In this document: positions 26,110 through 35,780 of the stretch, in pieces
Layout: each line of letters opens with the position of its first letter
Numbering within the stretch: the stretch's first letter is position 1
Assembly (NCBI GenBank): GCA_025936045.1
Contig: JAICUB010000002.1
Location: 186,001 to 250,000 of the forward strand
Length of the DNA stretch: 64,000 nucleotides
Origin: Polyangiaceae bacterium
GTDB taxonomy: Bacteria > Myxococcota_A > Polyangia > Polyangiales > Polyangiaceae
Direction: 5' to 3'
Made by a program: the position numbers and the translations under genes
The notes under the pieces: generated by a model
Told to the model about the DNA's origin: nothing
The model's database searches: none
What the model saw: only the letters and a program-made list of their open reading frames with translations

Positions 26110-26113
<4 letters not shown>
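25094..26113 (+). CDS. scpA: Segregation and condensation protein A
   Basis: A 339-residue kleisin of the SMC-ScpAB condensin. The core begins [33 protein letters not shown] and continues SEYLVMAATLAHIKSKQLLP and DPRAELVRRLLEYQKYKHAAEQL, all family hallmarks; the C-terminal winged helix is LIITFLALLEMTRLRLTRLFQED. ScpA bridges the SMC heads. The protein has a Pro/Ala-rich N-terminal extension and an acidic C-terminal extension with SEFPAE/SEFATE-like repeats (about 285-335) that standard ScpA lacks. Its TGA overlaps the start of scpB (ATGA). Confidence 0.95.
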
Positions 26114-27237
<1,124 letters not shown>

Positions 27238-27303
27238 GCGCTCCGCTCGACCTTCTTTTGGGTGGGCGCACAACCGGCTCTCTGGACGAGCCGATGACGG
27301 AGC

Positions 27304-28743
27304 GTGCGACGTCTTGCGCCTCTAGCGTTCTTGGTCGCGGCCTGCGACGGGTTGAAGGTTCCCGCTGCTCGGCATGATTCCCCGGCCGTCGTGACGGTCG
27401 AACCGGCCGGGGACTTGCAGGCGGCACCGGCCGTCCTGCGGCTACGGCTCGCGGGTGCGGCTGGTCACGAAAAATTGAGTGATTTCAGGTTGTTCAGTGG
27501 TGAGCTCAGCTCGTATTACCTGAGCCGCCTCGCTGCCCGTGACGAGCCGGACACGTTGCTCGCGAAAGAGGTGACGGCCGTCGTGTGGGCAGACGCAGCC
27601 GACGTCGTGGTCGCGCCCGCGCGGGCTCTCGACGGCGGGACGTACACGCTCGCTACTCCGGAGCTCGGAGCGCTCGTCGAGGTGACGGTCGTCCCCGACC
27701 TCGTGCCCTGGCTTGCTCGCCGCTGGCCGCCGGCGGATGAAACGACCGGTAGCGGCTTCGCCGTGTTCTGCGGTGACGCCGCTTCCGCCGTCGGCGCCGG
27801 TACCGTCGTGCTCGCGCCTGCCGCGATCGACGCCGAGCTTCGCGCTGGAGTCGGCCCGGACGCCCTCTTCACCGAGCAGTGCGTGAGTCTCGAGCCCGCG
27901 CCGTGCCGCGCCGGCGCTCCGGAGCTCCCGCCGGCGCTCGCGGGTGGAGCCGCGCTCGAGCCGTTGCCGATCTTCGTCGCCGAGACGCAGCTCGCCCCGG
28001 TGACGTGCGCGGGCGGCGCGTTCGCGCTCGGGCCCGCCTGCGTGCTCGTCGACGACGACCGCGTCACGCTCACGGCGCCGTTCGAGCCCTCGCTCTGGGC
28101 GCTCGAAGAACCCGAGCGACGGCTCGCCGTCGCGGCGCCGGGCGCGAGCGTCGTCGTGCACGGCTTCACGCCGGGGGTACCCGTGCGGCTGCGCGCGACC
28201 GCCTTCGACCTGACCGGCGCGAGAACACCGGTAGACCTCGCGATCAGCGGCGCCCCGGAGCACGCCCACGTCGTCATCAACGAGGTGCTCGCGAATCCAC
28301 GTGGAGCAGAGAGCCAGAGCGAATGGCTCGAGCTCGTCAACGACGGAACCGCCGCCGTGGACCTCGGCGGCTTCGAGCTTCGCGACGACGGCGGTGCGGC
28401 GTCGCTTCCCTCCGCGCGCCTCGAACCGCAGGAGCTCGTGCTGCTCGTCGCCGCAGGCTTCGCTCCGGACCCTGAGCTCGACGTCCCCGTGGCACCCGGG
28501 ACCCGTATGCTCACGCTCTCGAAGCTCGGCGCGTCCGGGCTTTCGAACGCAGGTGAGCTCCTGCGCTTGAGCGACCCGAGCGGACGCGTCGTCTCGCGCT
28601 TTCCCGCGCTCGCTTCCGCGGATCCCGGCGTGAGCGTCGCGCGGCGTACGCCGGACGCTCCCGACGACGAAGCGGCGTCCTTCGGGCCGCACGCAGCGCC
28701 GGGCGCGTCGCCGGGCGCACCGAACGAGCTCGCAGCGCGCTGA
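27304..28743 (+). CDS. Lipoprotein with lamin-tail domain
   Basis: A 479-residue lipoprotein. GTG 27304 gives MRRLAPLAFLVAACDG with lipid Cys 14. The N-terminal two thirds is beta-rich with paired cysteines (FCGD, QCVSLEPAPC, TCAGGAFALGPAC), perhaps Ig-like. The C-terminal third has the lamin-tail (LTD) signature: HVVINEVLANPRGAESQSEWLELVN, then DGTAAVDLGGFELRDDGG and the strands through LRLSDPSGRVVSRF. Bacterial LTD proteins are secreted or surface proteins, often with nucleases or phosphatases; no catalytic domain is seen here. It follows scpB by 66 bp. Confidence 0.78.
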   Translation: MRRLAPLAFLVAACDGLKVPAARHDSPAVVTVEPAGDLQAAPAVLRLRLAGAAGHEKLSDFRLFSGELSSYYLSRLAARDEPDTLLAKEVTAVVWADAADVVVAPARALDGGTYTLATPELGALVEVTVVPDLVPWLARRWPPADETTGSGFAVFCGDAASAVGAGTVVLAPAAIDAELRAGVGPDALFTEQCVSLEPAPCRAGAPELPPALAGGAALEPLPIFVAETQLAPVTCAGGAFALGPACVLVDDDRVTLTAPFEPSLWALEEPERRLAVAAPGASVVVHGFTPGVPVRLRATAFDLTGARTPVDLAISGAPEHAHVVINEVLANPRGAESQSEWLELVNDGTAAVDLGGFELRDDGGAASLPSARLEPQELVLLVAAGFAPDPELDVPVAPGTRMLTLSKLGASGLSNAGELLRLSDPSGRVVSRFPALASADPGVSVARRTPDAPDDEAASFGPHAAPGASPGAPNELAAR

Positions 28744-28754
28744 GCGGCCGGCCT

Positions 28755-30119
28755 TTATTCGCCGCTGATCGTCATCTTCGCGATGCGCAAGGTCGGTGCG
28801 GCCGTCGACGTCTTGAGCTCGAGGTCCGAGCCCACGGCGTCGATGCTCTTCAGCATCGCGTCGAGCGTGCTCGAGATCGTCACTTCACTCACGGGGAACG
28901 TCCGCTTGCCGTTTTCGATCCAGAAACCGGCCGCGCCGCGCGAGAAATCCCCGGTGACCGGGTTGAAGCCGAAGCCGAGAAGCTCCGTCACGTAGAGCCC
29001 GCGCTCGGTCGACGCGATGATCTCTTCCGGCGTCGTTTTGCCCGCGGCGAGCACGAAATTCGTGGTGGACGCGCCGACGCTGCCGCCGCCACGGCTCGCC
29101 GAAGCGGTCGATTTGCGGCCGAGCTTCCGCGCCGAGTAGCAATCGAGCAAGAAGGTACGCAGCACGCCGCCTTCGACCACCACGTTGCGGCGCGACGCCA
29201 AACCTTCTCCGTCGTACGCCCGCGACCCCGGCGCGCGCGCGATGAGGGGGTCATCCGTGATGTGAACGAGCGGGCTCGCGACGGCCGTGTTTTCGCGCTC
29301 GAGTAGGTAGCTCGCCTTGCGCCAGATCGAGCCGCCCATGATGCAGCCGGCGAAGCTTCCGACGAGCGAGCGCGCGACGTCCGGATCGAACACGATGGCT
29401 GCTTCGGCGGTCGGCACCTTGCGCGCGCCGAGCTTTCCCAAGGTGCGGCGTGCCGCTTCGCGCCCGACAGCGGCCGCGTCCTCGAGCTTGTCGACGAAGC
29501 GCGCGCCCGTCCAATAGTAGCCGCGCCGCTTCTTCCCGCCGTCGTCACTGGCGACGGGCACGACGTTGAGCGAGGCGTACGAGCCGCGTTGCACACCCTC
29601 GAAGCCGCTCGAGAGCCAGAGCGCGCCGACCGAGTCCGCGCGGGCGAACGTAGCGCCCTCACTGAGCTCGATGCGCGGATCGAAGTCGAGCGCGGCGCGT
29701 TCCCCGGCGAGTGCGCGGGCGAGCGCTTCGTCGCCGTCGATGGCCGCGACCGCGGGATCGAACAGCTCGAGCTCGGGGAACGGTGGGTGGGCGAGCTCGC
29801 TCGGGTCGGCGGGACCGGCGAAGGCATCGACCTCGGAGAGCTCGACGAGCTCGAGCGCGTCCTCGACGCAGCGAACAATCCCCGTTTCGGTGAGGTCGCT
29901 CGTGCTCGTCGAGGCGACGCGACCGCCGCGGATCACACGCAACGACACGCTGTGGTGGCCCGCTTCCTCGACGAGCTCGGCCTTGCCGAGCCGCACCTTG
30001 ACGCTGAGCTCGAAGCCGCCGCGGGCGCTCGCTTCGGCCACGTCCGCGCCCTTCGCGAGGGCGCGCTGCCCCACGCTTCTTGCCAACGCCGCGAGTCGGT
30101 CTTCGCTCTCGTGAGCCAT
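28755..30119 (-). CDS. pmbA: TldD/PmbA family protein (PmbA/TldE type)
   Basis: A 454-residue protein. The ATG at 30119 gives MAHESEDRLAALARSVGQRALAKGAD. Hallmarks are SVSLRVIRGGRVAST, KVPTAEAAIVFDPDVARSLVGSF, ARAPGSRAYDGEGLASRRNVVVEGGVLRTFLLDCYSARKLG, TNFVLAAG and GLYVTELLGFGFNPVTGDFSRGAAGFWIENG. The zinc-binding HExxxH of TldD is absent, so it is the non-metallo subunit (PmbA/TldE), which forms a protease with TldD. No tldD is in the window. In other bacteria TldD/E matures peptides and degrades antitoxins. Confidence 0.9.
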   Translation of the reverse strand: MAHESEDRLAALARSVGQRALAKGADVAEASARGGFELSVKVRLGKAELVEEAGHHSVSLRVIRGGRVASTSTSDLTETGIVRCVEDALELVELSEVDAFAGPADPSELAHPPFPELELFDPAVAAIDGDEALARALAGERAALDFDPRIELSEGATFARADSVGALWLSSGFEGVQRGSYASLNVVPVASDDGGKKRRGYYWTGARFVDKLEDAAAVGREAARRTLGKLGARKVPTAEAAIVFDPDVARSLVGSFAGCIMGGSIWRKASYLLERENTAVASPLVHITDDPLIARAPGSRAYDGEGLASRRNVVVEGGVLRTFLLDCYSARKLGRKSTASASRGGGSVGASTTNFVLAAGKTTPEEIIASTERGLYVTELLGFGFNPVTGDFSRGAAGFWIENGKRTFPVSEVTISSTLDAMLKSIDAVGSDLELKTSTAAPTLRIAKMTISGE

Positions 30120-30162
30120 GTCCCTCAGGTAGCAGATGTCATGGGTTCGATACAGGTGCCCG

Positions 30163-30702
30163 TCAATGCGCGGAACGACCGAGCACCGACGCGACGTACG
30201 CCGTCGCACCGGCGACGACGAGGAACACCCAGAAGAGCCCCCAGCCGAGGGTCGTGTGCGCGACGGCCTCGGTGCCGAAGTCCCCATGAAACTCGGCGTA
30301 GGTCGCGCGCACCGAGAGGCGCGGAAAAAGCGCGAGCGTGAGCGCGAGGGTCGAGAGCCCGGCCACGGCCCCGAGCCTCAGCACGCTCACCGTTCGTTGC
30401 GCGCGCGCGGCCGGCGCCGCCACCAAAAATCCGAGCGGCACGCTGACGAGCGCAAGCAGCGTGCCGGCGACCGAGACGAGTCGTGCGCGGCGTCCGGCGT
30501 CGAACAAGTAGGCGCCGGCCCAATCCGGCTCGAGCACCAAGAAATACGCGCACGCCGGCCCGAACACGAGCACGGCATAAAGTGCGACGATCGACAGGGA
30601 CCGGCTCGCGAGCGCGGTCGGTGCAGCCCGCGCGATCTCGTGGCGGGCCATCCAGGCGAAGAGGACGCCGAGCGTGAACCCGAGCACCGGGGCGGGAAGC
30701 AT
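30163..30702 (-). CDS. Integral membrane protein of unknown function
   Basis: A 179-residue protein with four or five hydrophobic segments: LPAPVLGFTLGVLFAWMA, SLSIVALYAVLVFGPACAYFLV, LVSVAGTLLALVSVPLGFLVA, LGAVAGLSTLALTLALFP and TTLGWGLFWVFLVVAGATAYVASVLG. The loop between TM2 and TM3 is EPDWAGAYLFDAGRRAR. I recognise no family. It lies upstream of pmbA in the same direction and is divergent from larB. Confidence 0.7.
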   Translation of the reverse strand: MLPAPVLGFTLGVLFAWMARHEIARAAPTALASRSLSIVALYAVLVFGPACAYFLVLEPDWAGAYLFDAGRRARLVSVAGTLLALVSVPLGFLVAAPAARAQRTVSVLRLGAVAGLSTLALTLALFPRLSVRATYAEFHGDFGTEAVAHTTLGWGLFWVFLVVAGATAYVASVLGRSAH

Positions 30703-30768
30703 CGGCCGGAGTCTACACCGTGAGCGATCGTTCGACGGGGCAGGCGGTGTGCGCTAAACGACCGGGCC

Positions 30769-31536
30769 GTGAGCCCAGAGCGCGTTTTCGAGCTGCTCGA
30801 GCGGGTGCGCTCGGGCGCACTCGACCCCAAAGCCGCCGTCGCGGAGCTCGGCAATCTCCCGTTCGAGGACCTCGGCTACGCGCGCGTCGACCATCACCGC
30901 GCCCTCCGTCAGGGGTTGCCGGAGGTGATCCTCGGCCAGGGTAAGACGGCCGAGCAGATCGTCGGTATCGCTCGGAGCCTGCTCGCGGCCGGTCAAAACG
31001 TGCTCGTGACGCGGCTCGCGCCCGAGGCGGCCCCGGCCGTACTCGCGGCGCTGCCCGAGCTCGAGCACGACGCGCTCGCGCGCACGGCGCTCGCGCTCCA
31101 GACGCCGCCGCCGCTCGTGCCGGGAGGGAAGGTGGCGGTCGTCACGGCCGGCACGAGCGATTTGCCGGTCGCGGAGGAGGCGCTCGTGACGCTACGGGCT
31201 GCGGGCGTGCCCGCGGAACGCGTCTACGACGTCGGCGTCGCAGGGCTGCACCGCTTGCTCGATCGCGTAAAAGCGCTGCGTGAAGCGCGCGCGCTCATCG
31301 TCGTAGCCGGCATGGAAGGCGCGCTGCCGAGCGTCATCGGCGGCCTCGTTGCGGCGCCCGTCGTCGCCGTTCCGACGTCGACCGGCTACGGCGCGGCCTT
31401 CGAAGGGCTCACGGCGCTCCTCGGCATGCTGACCAGTTGTGCCTCCGGGGTGACCGTCGTCAACATCGACAACGGGTTCGGTGCGGCCATGGCCGTGCTG
31501 CGTCTCGTTCGCGCCCCGACTTCGGAAACGCCATGA
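30769..31536 (+). CDS. larB: Nickel-pincer cofactor biosynthesis protein LarB
   Basis: A 255-residue LarB. It has the N-terminal LLERVRSGALDPKAAVAEL, then LGYARVDHHRALRQGLPEVILGQGKTAEQIV, and the AIR-carboxylase-like core VAVVTAGTSDLPVAEEALVTLRAAG, VVAGMEGALPSVIGGLVAAPVVAVPTSTGYG and MLTSCASGVTVVNIDNGFGAA. LarB carboxylates and hydrolyses nicotinic acid adenine dinucleotide in the first step of nickel-pincer nucleotide synthesis. The GTG start is 66 bp after the divergent membrane-protein gene. The TGA overlaps the larC start (ATGA, 31533-31536). Confidence 0.95.
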   Translation: MSPERVFELLERVRSGALDPKAAVAELGNLPFEDLGYARVDHHRALRQGLPEVILGQGKTAEQIVGIARSLLAAGQNVLVTRLAPEAAPAVLAALPELEHDALARTALALQTPPPLVPGGKVAVVTAGTSDLPVAEEALVTLRAAGVPAERVYDVGVAGLHRLLDRVKALREARALIVVAGMEGALPSVIGGLVAAPVVAVPTSTGYGAAFEGLTALLGMLTSCASGVTVVNIDNGFGAAMAVLRLVRAPTSETP

Positions 31537-32882
31537 CCGCCGACCCTCAGCACCACCACTATGATCGTCATCACCTGCACCCGCATGCTGACGAGCACGA
31601 CCACGACCATCCGCATGACCACGGCCACTCGCATCCCGAATTCGACCGCGTGACGCTCTTGCCGGGTGACGCCGAGGCGCACCGGCCGCCGCTCGCTCGC
31701 GGCGAGGGCGCGGGTAAGGTCCTCTTTCTCGATCCGTGGAGCGGCATCGCTGGCGACATGACGGTGGCCGCGCTCGTCGATCTCGGTGTGCCCTTCGCCG
31801 TCGTGGAGTCGGCGCTCGGCGGGCTCGGTGTCGCGGGGGCCGCCACCGTGAGTCGGGCTCGGAGCGGTTCGCTCGGCGCCACCCATTTTTCGGTGAGCGA
31901 GAGCGCGTCTCAGCCGCATCGCCCCTACGCGGAGATCCGTCGGCTGCTCGCCACCGCGCTGCTCGAGCCGGGTGTGCGTGCCCTCGCGGAGCGCATTTTC
32001 GCGCGGCTCGCGGCTGCCGAAGCGGCCGTGCACCGCGTCCCGCTCGACGAGGTGACGTTCCACGAAGTCGGCTCGGTGGATTCGCTCTTCGACGTGGTCG
32101 GCGCGGCGACGTGCTTCGACTACCTCGGCGCGCGGGTGCTCTCCGCGCCGGTGCCCCTCGGTCGCGGTCACGTCCACACCGCGCACGGCGAGCTTCCCGT
32201 GCCCGCGCCGGCGACGCTCGAATGCTTGCGCGGCGTACCCACGCTCGACGCAGGCATCGACTTCGAGAACGTCACTCCGACCGGTGCGGCGATCCTCGCG
32301 ACGGTCGCAGAGAGTTTCACCCGCTGGCCGAGTCAACGTGCAGAACGCATCGGCTGGGGCGCCGGAACGCGCGTGCTCCCTGGGCGCCCGAACGCGCTGC
32401 GCGTGGTGCTGGGCGCGCCCTCGACCGAGCCGCGTGAGGACGGCGCGTTCGTCGTACTCGAAGCGAACGTCGACGACATGACCGGCGAGCTTGCCGGCCA
32501 CGCCATCGCCGCGGTGATGCAGGCCGGTGCGCTCGACGCCTGGGCGACGCCGACCACGATGAAGAAGGGACGGCCCGGCCTGGTGCTCTCGGCGCTCGCG
32601 CGCGTCGAAGCAGCGGAGGCGCTCGCCGGAGCCCTGCTTCGCGAGACGACCTCGCTCGGCGTGCGCTTTCTGCCGGCTTCCCGCCTCGAGCGCCCGCGGC
32701 GTACCGTGGAAGTCACGACGCGTTTCGGGGTCATCCCGCTCAAGGTGAGCGAGGGTCCCTACGGGGCGCCGCAAGCCAAACCCGAGTTTTCGGCGTGCGA
32801 GCGCGCGGCCGAGAACGCGGGTGTGCCCGTGCGCGAAGTGCTGGTCGAGGCGCTCGCCGCTTGGGCCGCGAGCTCGCGTTGA
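31533..32882 (+). CDS. larC: Nickel insertion protein LarC with His-rich N-terminus
   Basis: A 449-residue LarC, which inserts Ni into the pincer cofactor of LarA-type racemases. The first 35 residues are a His/Asp-rich tract (HHHYDRHHLHPHADEHDHDH and more), a likely nickel store. The core is LFLDPWSGIAGDMTVAALVDLGVP, LDEVTFHEVGSVDSLFDVVGAA, NVTPTGAAILAT, LEANVDDMTGELAGHAI and TTMKKGRPGLVLSALA. In Lactobacillus larC is split by a programmed frameshift; here it is one uninterrupted frame. The sulfur-insertase LarE and any LarA enzyme are not in the window. Confidence 0.95.
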   Translation: MTADPQHHHYDRHHLHPHADEHDHDHPHDHGHSHPEFDRVTLLPGDAEAHRPPLARGEGAGKVLFLDPWSGIAGDMTVAALVDLGVPFAVVESALGGLGVAGAATVSRARSGSLGATHFSVSESASQPHRPYAEIRRLLATALLEPGVRALAERIFARLAAAEAAVHRVPLDEVTFHEVGSVDSLFDVVGAATCFDYLGARVLSAPVPLGRGHVHTAHGELPVPAPATLECLRGVPTLDAGIDFENVTPTGAAILATVAESFTRWPSQRAERIGWGAGTRVLPGRPNALRVVLGAPSTEPREDGAFVVLEANVDDMTGELAGHAIAAVMQAGALDAWATPTTMKKGRPGLVLSALARVEAAEALAGALLRETTSLGVRFLPASRLERPRRTVEVTTRFGVIPLKVSEGPYGAPQAKPEFSACERAAENAGVPVREVLVEALAAWAASSR

Positions 32883-32904
32883 AGTACGAGCTCCGGCGAG
32901 CGAC

Positions 32905-33558
32905 TCAGTCCGGTCGTTCCATGGGCAGCCCGGACGCTTCCCAAGCGAGCACGCCGCCTTCGAGGAAGCCGACTTGGACGCCTTGCTCCGTGAGCTTCGC
33001 CACGAGGTCCTTCGTGCGATCGCCGGAGCGGCAGTAGATGATGGGGGGCATGCCGAGCATGAAGAGCTCGGCGAGCCGTCCCTCGAGCTCGTCCGCCGGG
33101 ATGTTCTTCGCGCCCGGAATGTGCGCGCGGCCGAATACCGGCGCCTCGCGGGCGTCTACGACGCTCACGCGGCCGGCCTTGATCAGCTGCGACAACTCCT
33201 CGGGTTTGAGCGCGCCCTCGGCCCGGGGCAGAAACGGCTCGATCATCTCGCGCAATTGCGCGCGCTTGAGGGCGCCGACCTTGCCGTTGGCGGGGCGACC
33301 CTGGTGGAACACGACGAACGTCGGCACCGATTGCACGCCGAGCTGGCGCGAGATCGTCGGTGAGCGATCGATGTCGATGGTCACGACCTTCGCCTTGTCG
33401 CCGAGCTCGTGCGAGAGCGCCGCGAGGTCCGGTGCGACGACCTTGCATGGGCCGCACCACTCGGCGGAGAACTCGACGAGCACCGGGACCTCGCTCATCA
33501 GCACTTCTTGCTCGAAGGTCTGCTCGGTGACGGAACGCACTGCGGCTACCGCTGCCAT
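32905..33558 (-). CDS. Thioredoxin-rhodanese fusion protein
   Basis: A 217-residue cytoplasmic fusion. Residues 1-110 are thioredoxin: FSAEWCGPCK with C35/C38 and cis-Pro79 (QSVPTFVVF). Residues about 116-212 are a rhodanese domain: VSVVDAREAPVFGRAHIPGAKNIP and the active-site loop YCRSGDRT with C176. Both catalytic sites are intact. A persulfide on C176 could be reduced by the thioredoxin dithiol, so a role in sulfane-sulfur or sulfide handling is plausible (inference). It is convergent with larC. Confidence 0.93.
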   Translation of the reverse strand: MAAVAAVRSVTEQTFEQEVLMSEVPVLVEFSAEWCGPCKVVAPDLAALSHELGDKAKVVTIDIDRSPTISRQLGVQSVPTFVVFHQGRPANGKVGALKRAQLREMIEPFLPRAEGALKPEELSQLIKAGRVSVVDAREAPVFGRAHIPGAKNIPADELEGRLAELFMLGMPPIIYCRSGDRTKDLVAKLTEQGVQVGFLEGGVLAWEASGLPMERPD

Positions 33559-33583
33559 GGGGGAGGGTAATTAGCACGGACCG

Positions 33584-35749
33584 TCAGGTACGGCGCGACG
33601 GTGGTGTTTCATCGGTGTTCGATGCTGCCGTTCCGGCGCCGTCGGGCGCGGCGGCCGGAGGGCGCGTGCTGTCGATACGTCGCCTCAAGGGCAGCACCAA
33701 GGGTGAAGCGGGCGTCGCTTCGTCCTGCTCGCGGGGCGAGACGTCGCGGGCCAGCATGCAGAGCGCGGCGGTGAACAGCGAGAGGAGGGCGAGCGCCGTG
33801 AGGCCGAGGGCGCCCGGGCTCGTCGCGAGCGCGGAGAGGGAGGGCGTGGCTCGGGCGCCGAGGCGCGCGCCGGCGCCTTCCAGGGCCGCGAACCAAGCGC
33901 CCGTGAGCGCGAGGGAGACTCCGGCAGGTCCCACGGCGAGCGGCAATACACGCTTGAGATACGGCGCGAGCGGCGCGTGTCCGAGACCTGGCGGCTCGAG
34001 ATCTTCGACGGCGCGGCGTTCGCGCAGCCGCAGGCGCAAGAGTTGGCCGACCTCGACCCCGCGCAGGCCGCCGAGCAGCAGCGCGCCGCTCAACGTGCCG
34101 AAAGTGAAGAGCGCGCACGCGACCAGCGGCTGCGGCAGGGCCGAGCTCACCTCGACGAGCCGTGAAAGGAGCAGGTCGGCAGCACGCGAGATGCCTCCCG
34201 CGAGCACGCCGAGAGACAGCGCCACGACGGCCGCGGTTACCGTCGCGATGCCGAGCGTCACGAGCGAAACGCCGGCTGCCCGCGCGAGCACGCCGATCGG
34301 CGTGGTGCTCGTCGGTTCGAGGAGCGCGCCGACGCCGAAGCATCCGACGACCGCGCCGAGCCCCGCGAACGCTCGTGGACGGAAGCGAGCGAGCACCAGC
34401 GCGCCGGGTTCAGCCGCGCTCGCTCGCGTGCGGACTTCGGGGTCCGGCAGCAGGATCGCGAGACTGCCCGCGAGCGACAGCACCGCCCCGATCCAGAGCA
34501 GGGCTTCCAGATCGCTCCGCGCGAGCGCGTCCCGTGTGAGCCCGCCGAGCCCGCGTCCGAGCAGCGCTTCGGCGCCGAGCGTACTGGCGAGCGCGAGCGG
34601 CACGAGCGCTCCTGCGCGGGCGACGGCGTGCCGGAGTCGGGCGCGCTGGCGCCGGGCGGCGTGGAGCTCGAGCAGGAGCAGCGCCGTGAGTCCGAGCGCG
34701 AGCGTCCCGATGAGCCCGACGGCTCCGAGCACGGCGCCTCGCGTCGCGAGCCCGGCGAGCGGCACCGCCGCGAGGAGCGTCGCGGCGAATACGACGCGCT
34801 CTTCCGCTGCTTTTCGGGCCGCCAGGCGACGCGCGAGTAGCGTGCTCGCGGCGACGGCGAGAACCAGCGCGAGGAGCACGCCCGGCAGGCTCGTGCGTGC
34901 GCTCGCCAGGACTTCGGCGAGTCGGGCGCTGCCGGAAGGATCGTCGCCGCGGATCGCGCGGGGTACCGACGCCAGAAAGCGGAAGTAGCGCGTTTCGAGC
35001 ACGGTCGCCGCGAGGCGTCCTGGGCCGTCGAGGGTGGCGAAATCGGCGCCGTAGTCGAAGGCCCAGTCGCGCCACTCCGTGGCCGAGCGCGCGGCCTGGG
35101 CGACCGTCGGATTCGGCGGCAGCGGGAACTCCGCTCCGGTGATGTGCGACAGCACGGGCCCCAAGCGCTCGACGCGCTTCACGTCTTCGGGGCTCCGCAC
35201 GCGCCCGAGCGCTTCGAAGAGCTCGCCGAGCGCGAACGTATCGAGCTCGATCACTTCCTTTACGCGCAGCGGCAGGGCTCGCTCGGCGAGGCGCTCGACC
35301 TTGCGCCGCACCGAAGCGCTGCGGAAATCCGCGCTCCGGTCCTGCCAAAAGCGCGTGAAGAACACCACGGCGCGTTCGGGCGTCGCGAGGTCCTCAGCGC
35401 TCGCGACACCCATGCGCCGAGCAACGGGGCCGAGCGCGAGAGCCACGCGACCGCGCGCCGCCGGCTCGAGCGATTCGAGCAGCGGCAGCACGTGCGGGAA
35501 CGCCGCGCCCCCGAGGTGCGCGAGCTCGGCGCGGCCCGCAAGCGCCGAGGCACCCGTGCCTGCCGCCGCGCGTATGGCCGCGAGCGAGAGGTCGCGCGCG
35601 TCGCGCGGGCTCGTGTTGACGAGCAGCGGGAGCGGACTCCGTGCTGGCGCGCCTCGGTGTGCAAGACGCGCCATTAGTGCGAACGAGAGGATCGAGGCCG
35701 CCGCTAACGAGAGTACGAAGCAGGTGAACTTCTCGATCGCGCGTCGCAT
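33584..35749 (-). CDS. DppB-DppC-like fused ABC transporter permease with large inserted domain
   Basis: A 721-residue membrane protein. A first TM (8-30) is followed by about 250 residues of soluble, Ala/Leu/Arg-rich helical sequence resembling HEAT-like repeats (residues about 50-270). A DppB-like core follows, ending LRHAVARAGALVPLALASTLGAEALLGRGLGGL...SDLEALLWIGAVLSLAGSLAILLPDPEVR. Then comes a DppC-like core: LVTLGIATVTAAVVALSLGVLAGGISRAADLLLSRLVEVSSALPQPLVACALF, with an EAA-like loop YLKRVLPLAVGPAGVSLALTGAWFAALEGAGARLG. Two permease halves of the peptide-transporter class are thus fused. No binding protein or ATPase is nearby. The EAA loops are degenerate, so transport activity is unsure. 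Confidence 0.72.
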   Translation of the reverse strand: MRRAIEKFTCFVLSLAAASILSFALMARLAHRGAPARSPLPLLVNTSPRDARDLSLAAIRAAAGTGASALAGRAELAHLGGAAFPHVLPLLESLEPAARGRVALALGPVARRMGVASAEDLATPERAVVFFTRFWQDRSADFRSASVRRKVERLAERALPLRVKEVIELDTFALGELFEALGRVRSPEDVKRVERLGPVLSHITGAEFPLPPNPTVAQAARSATEWRDWAFDYGADFATLDGPGRLAATVLETRYFRFLASVPRAIRGDDPSGSARLAEVLASARTSLPGVLLALVLAVAASTLLARRLAARKAAEERVVFAATLLAAVPLAGLATRGAVLGAVGLIGTLALGLTALLLLELHAARRQRARLRHAVARAGALVPLALASTLGAEALLGRGLGGLTRDALARSDLEALLWIGAVLSLAGSLAILLPDPEVRTRASAAEPGALVLARFRPRAFAGLGAVVGCFGVGALLEPTSTTPIGVLARAAGVSLVTLGIATVTAAVVALSLGVLAGGISRAADLLLSRLVEVSSALPQPLVACALFTFGTLSGALLLGGLRGVEVGQLLRLRLRERRAVEDLEPPGLGHAPLAPYLKRVLPLAVGPAGVSLALTGAWFAALEGAGARLGARATPSLSALATSPGALGLTALALLSLFTAALCMLARDVSPREQDEATPASPLVLPLRRRIDSTRPPAAAPDGAGTAASNTDETPPSRRT

Positions 35750-35780
35750 CGAGCCTCGGGCGGGACCAGCGTGCTGACGG

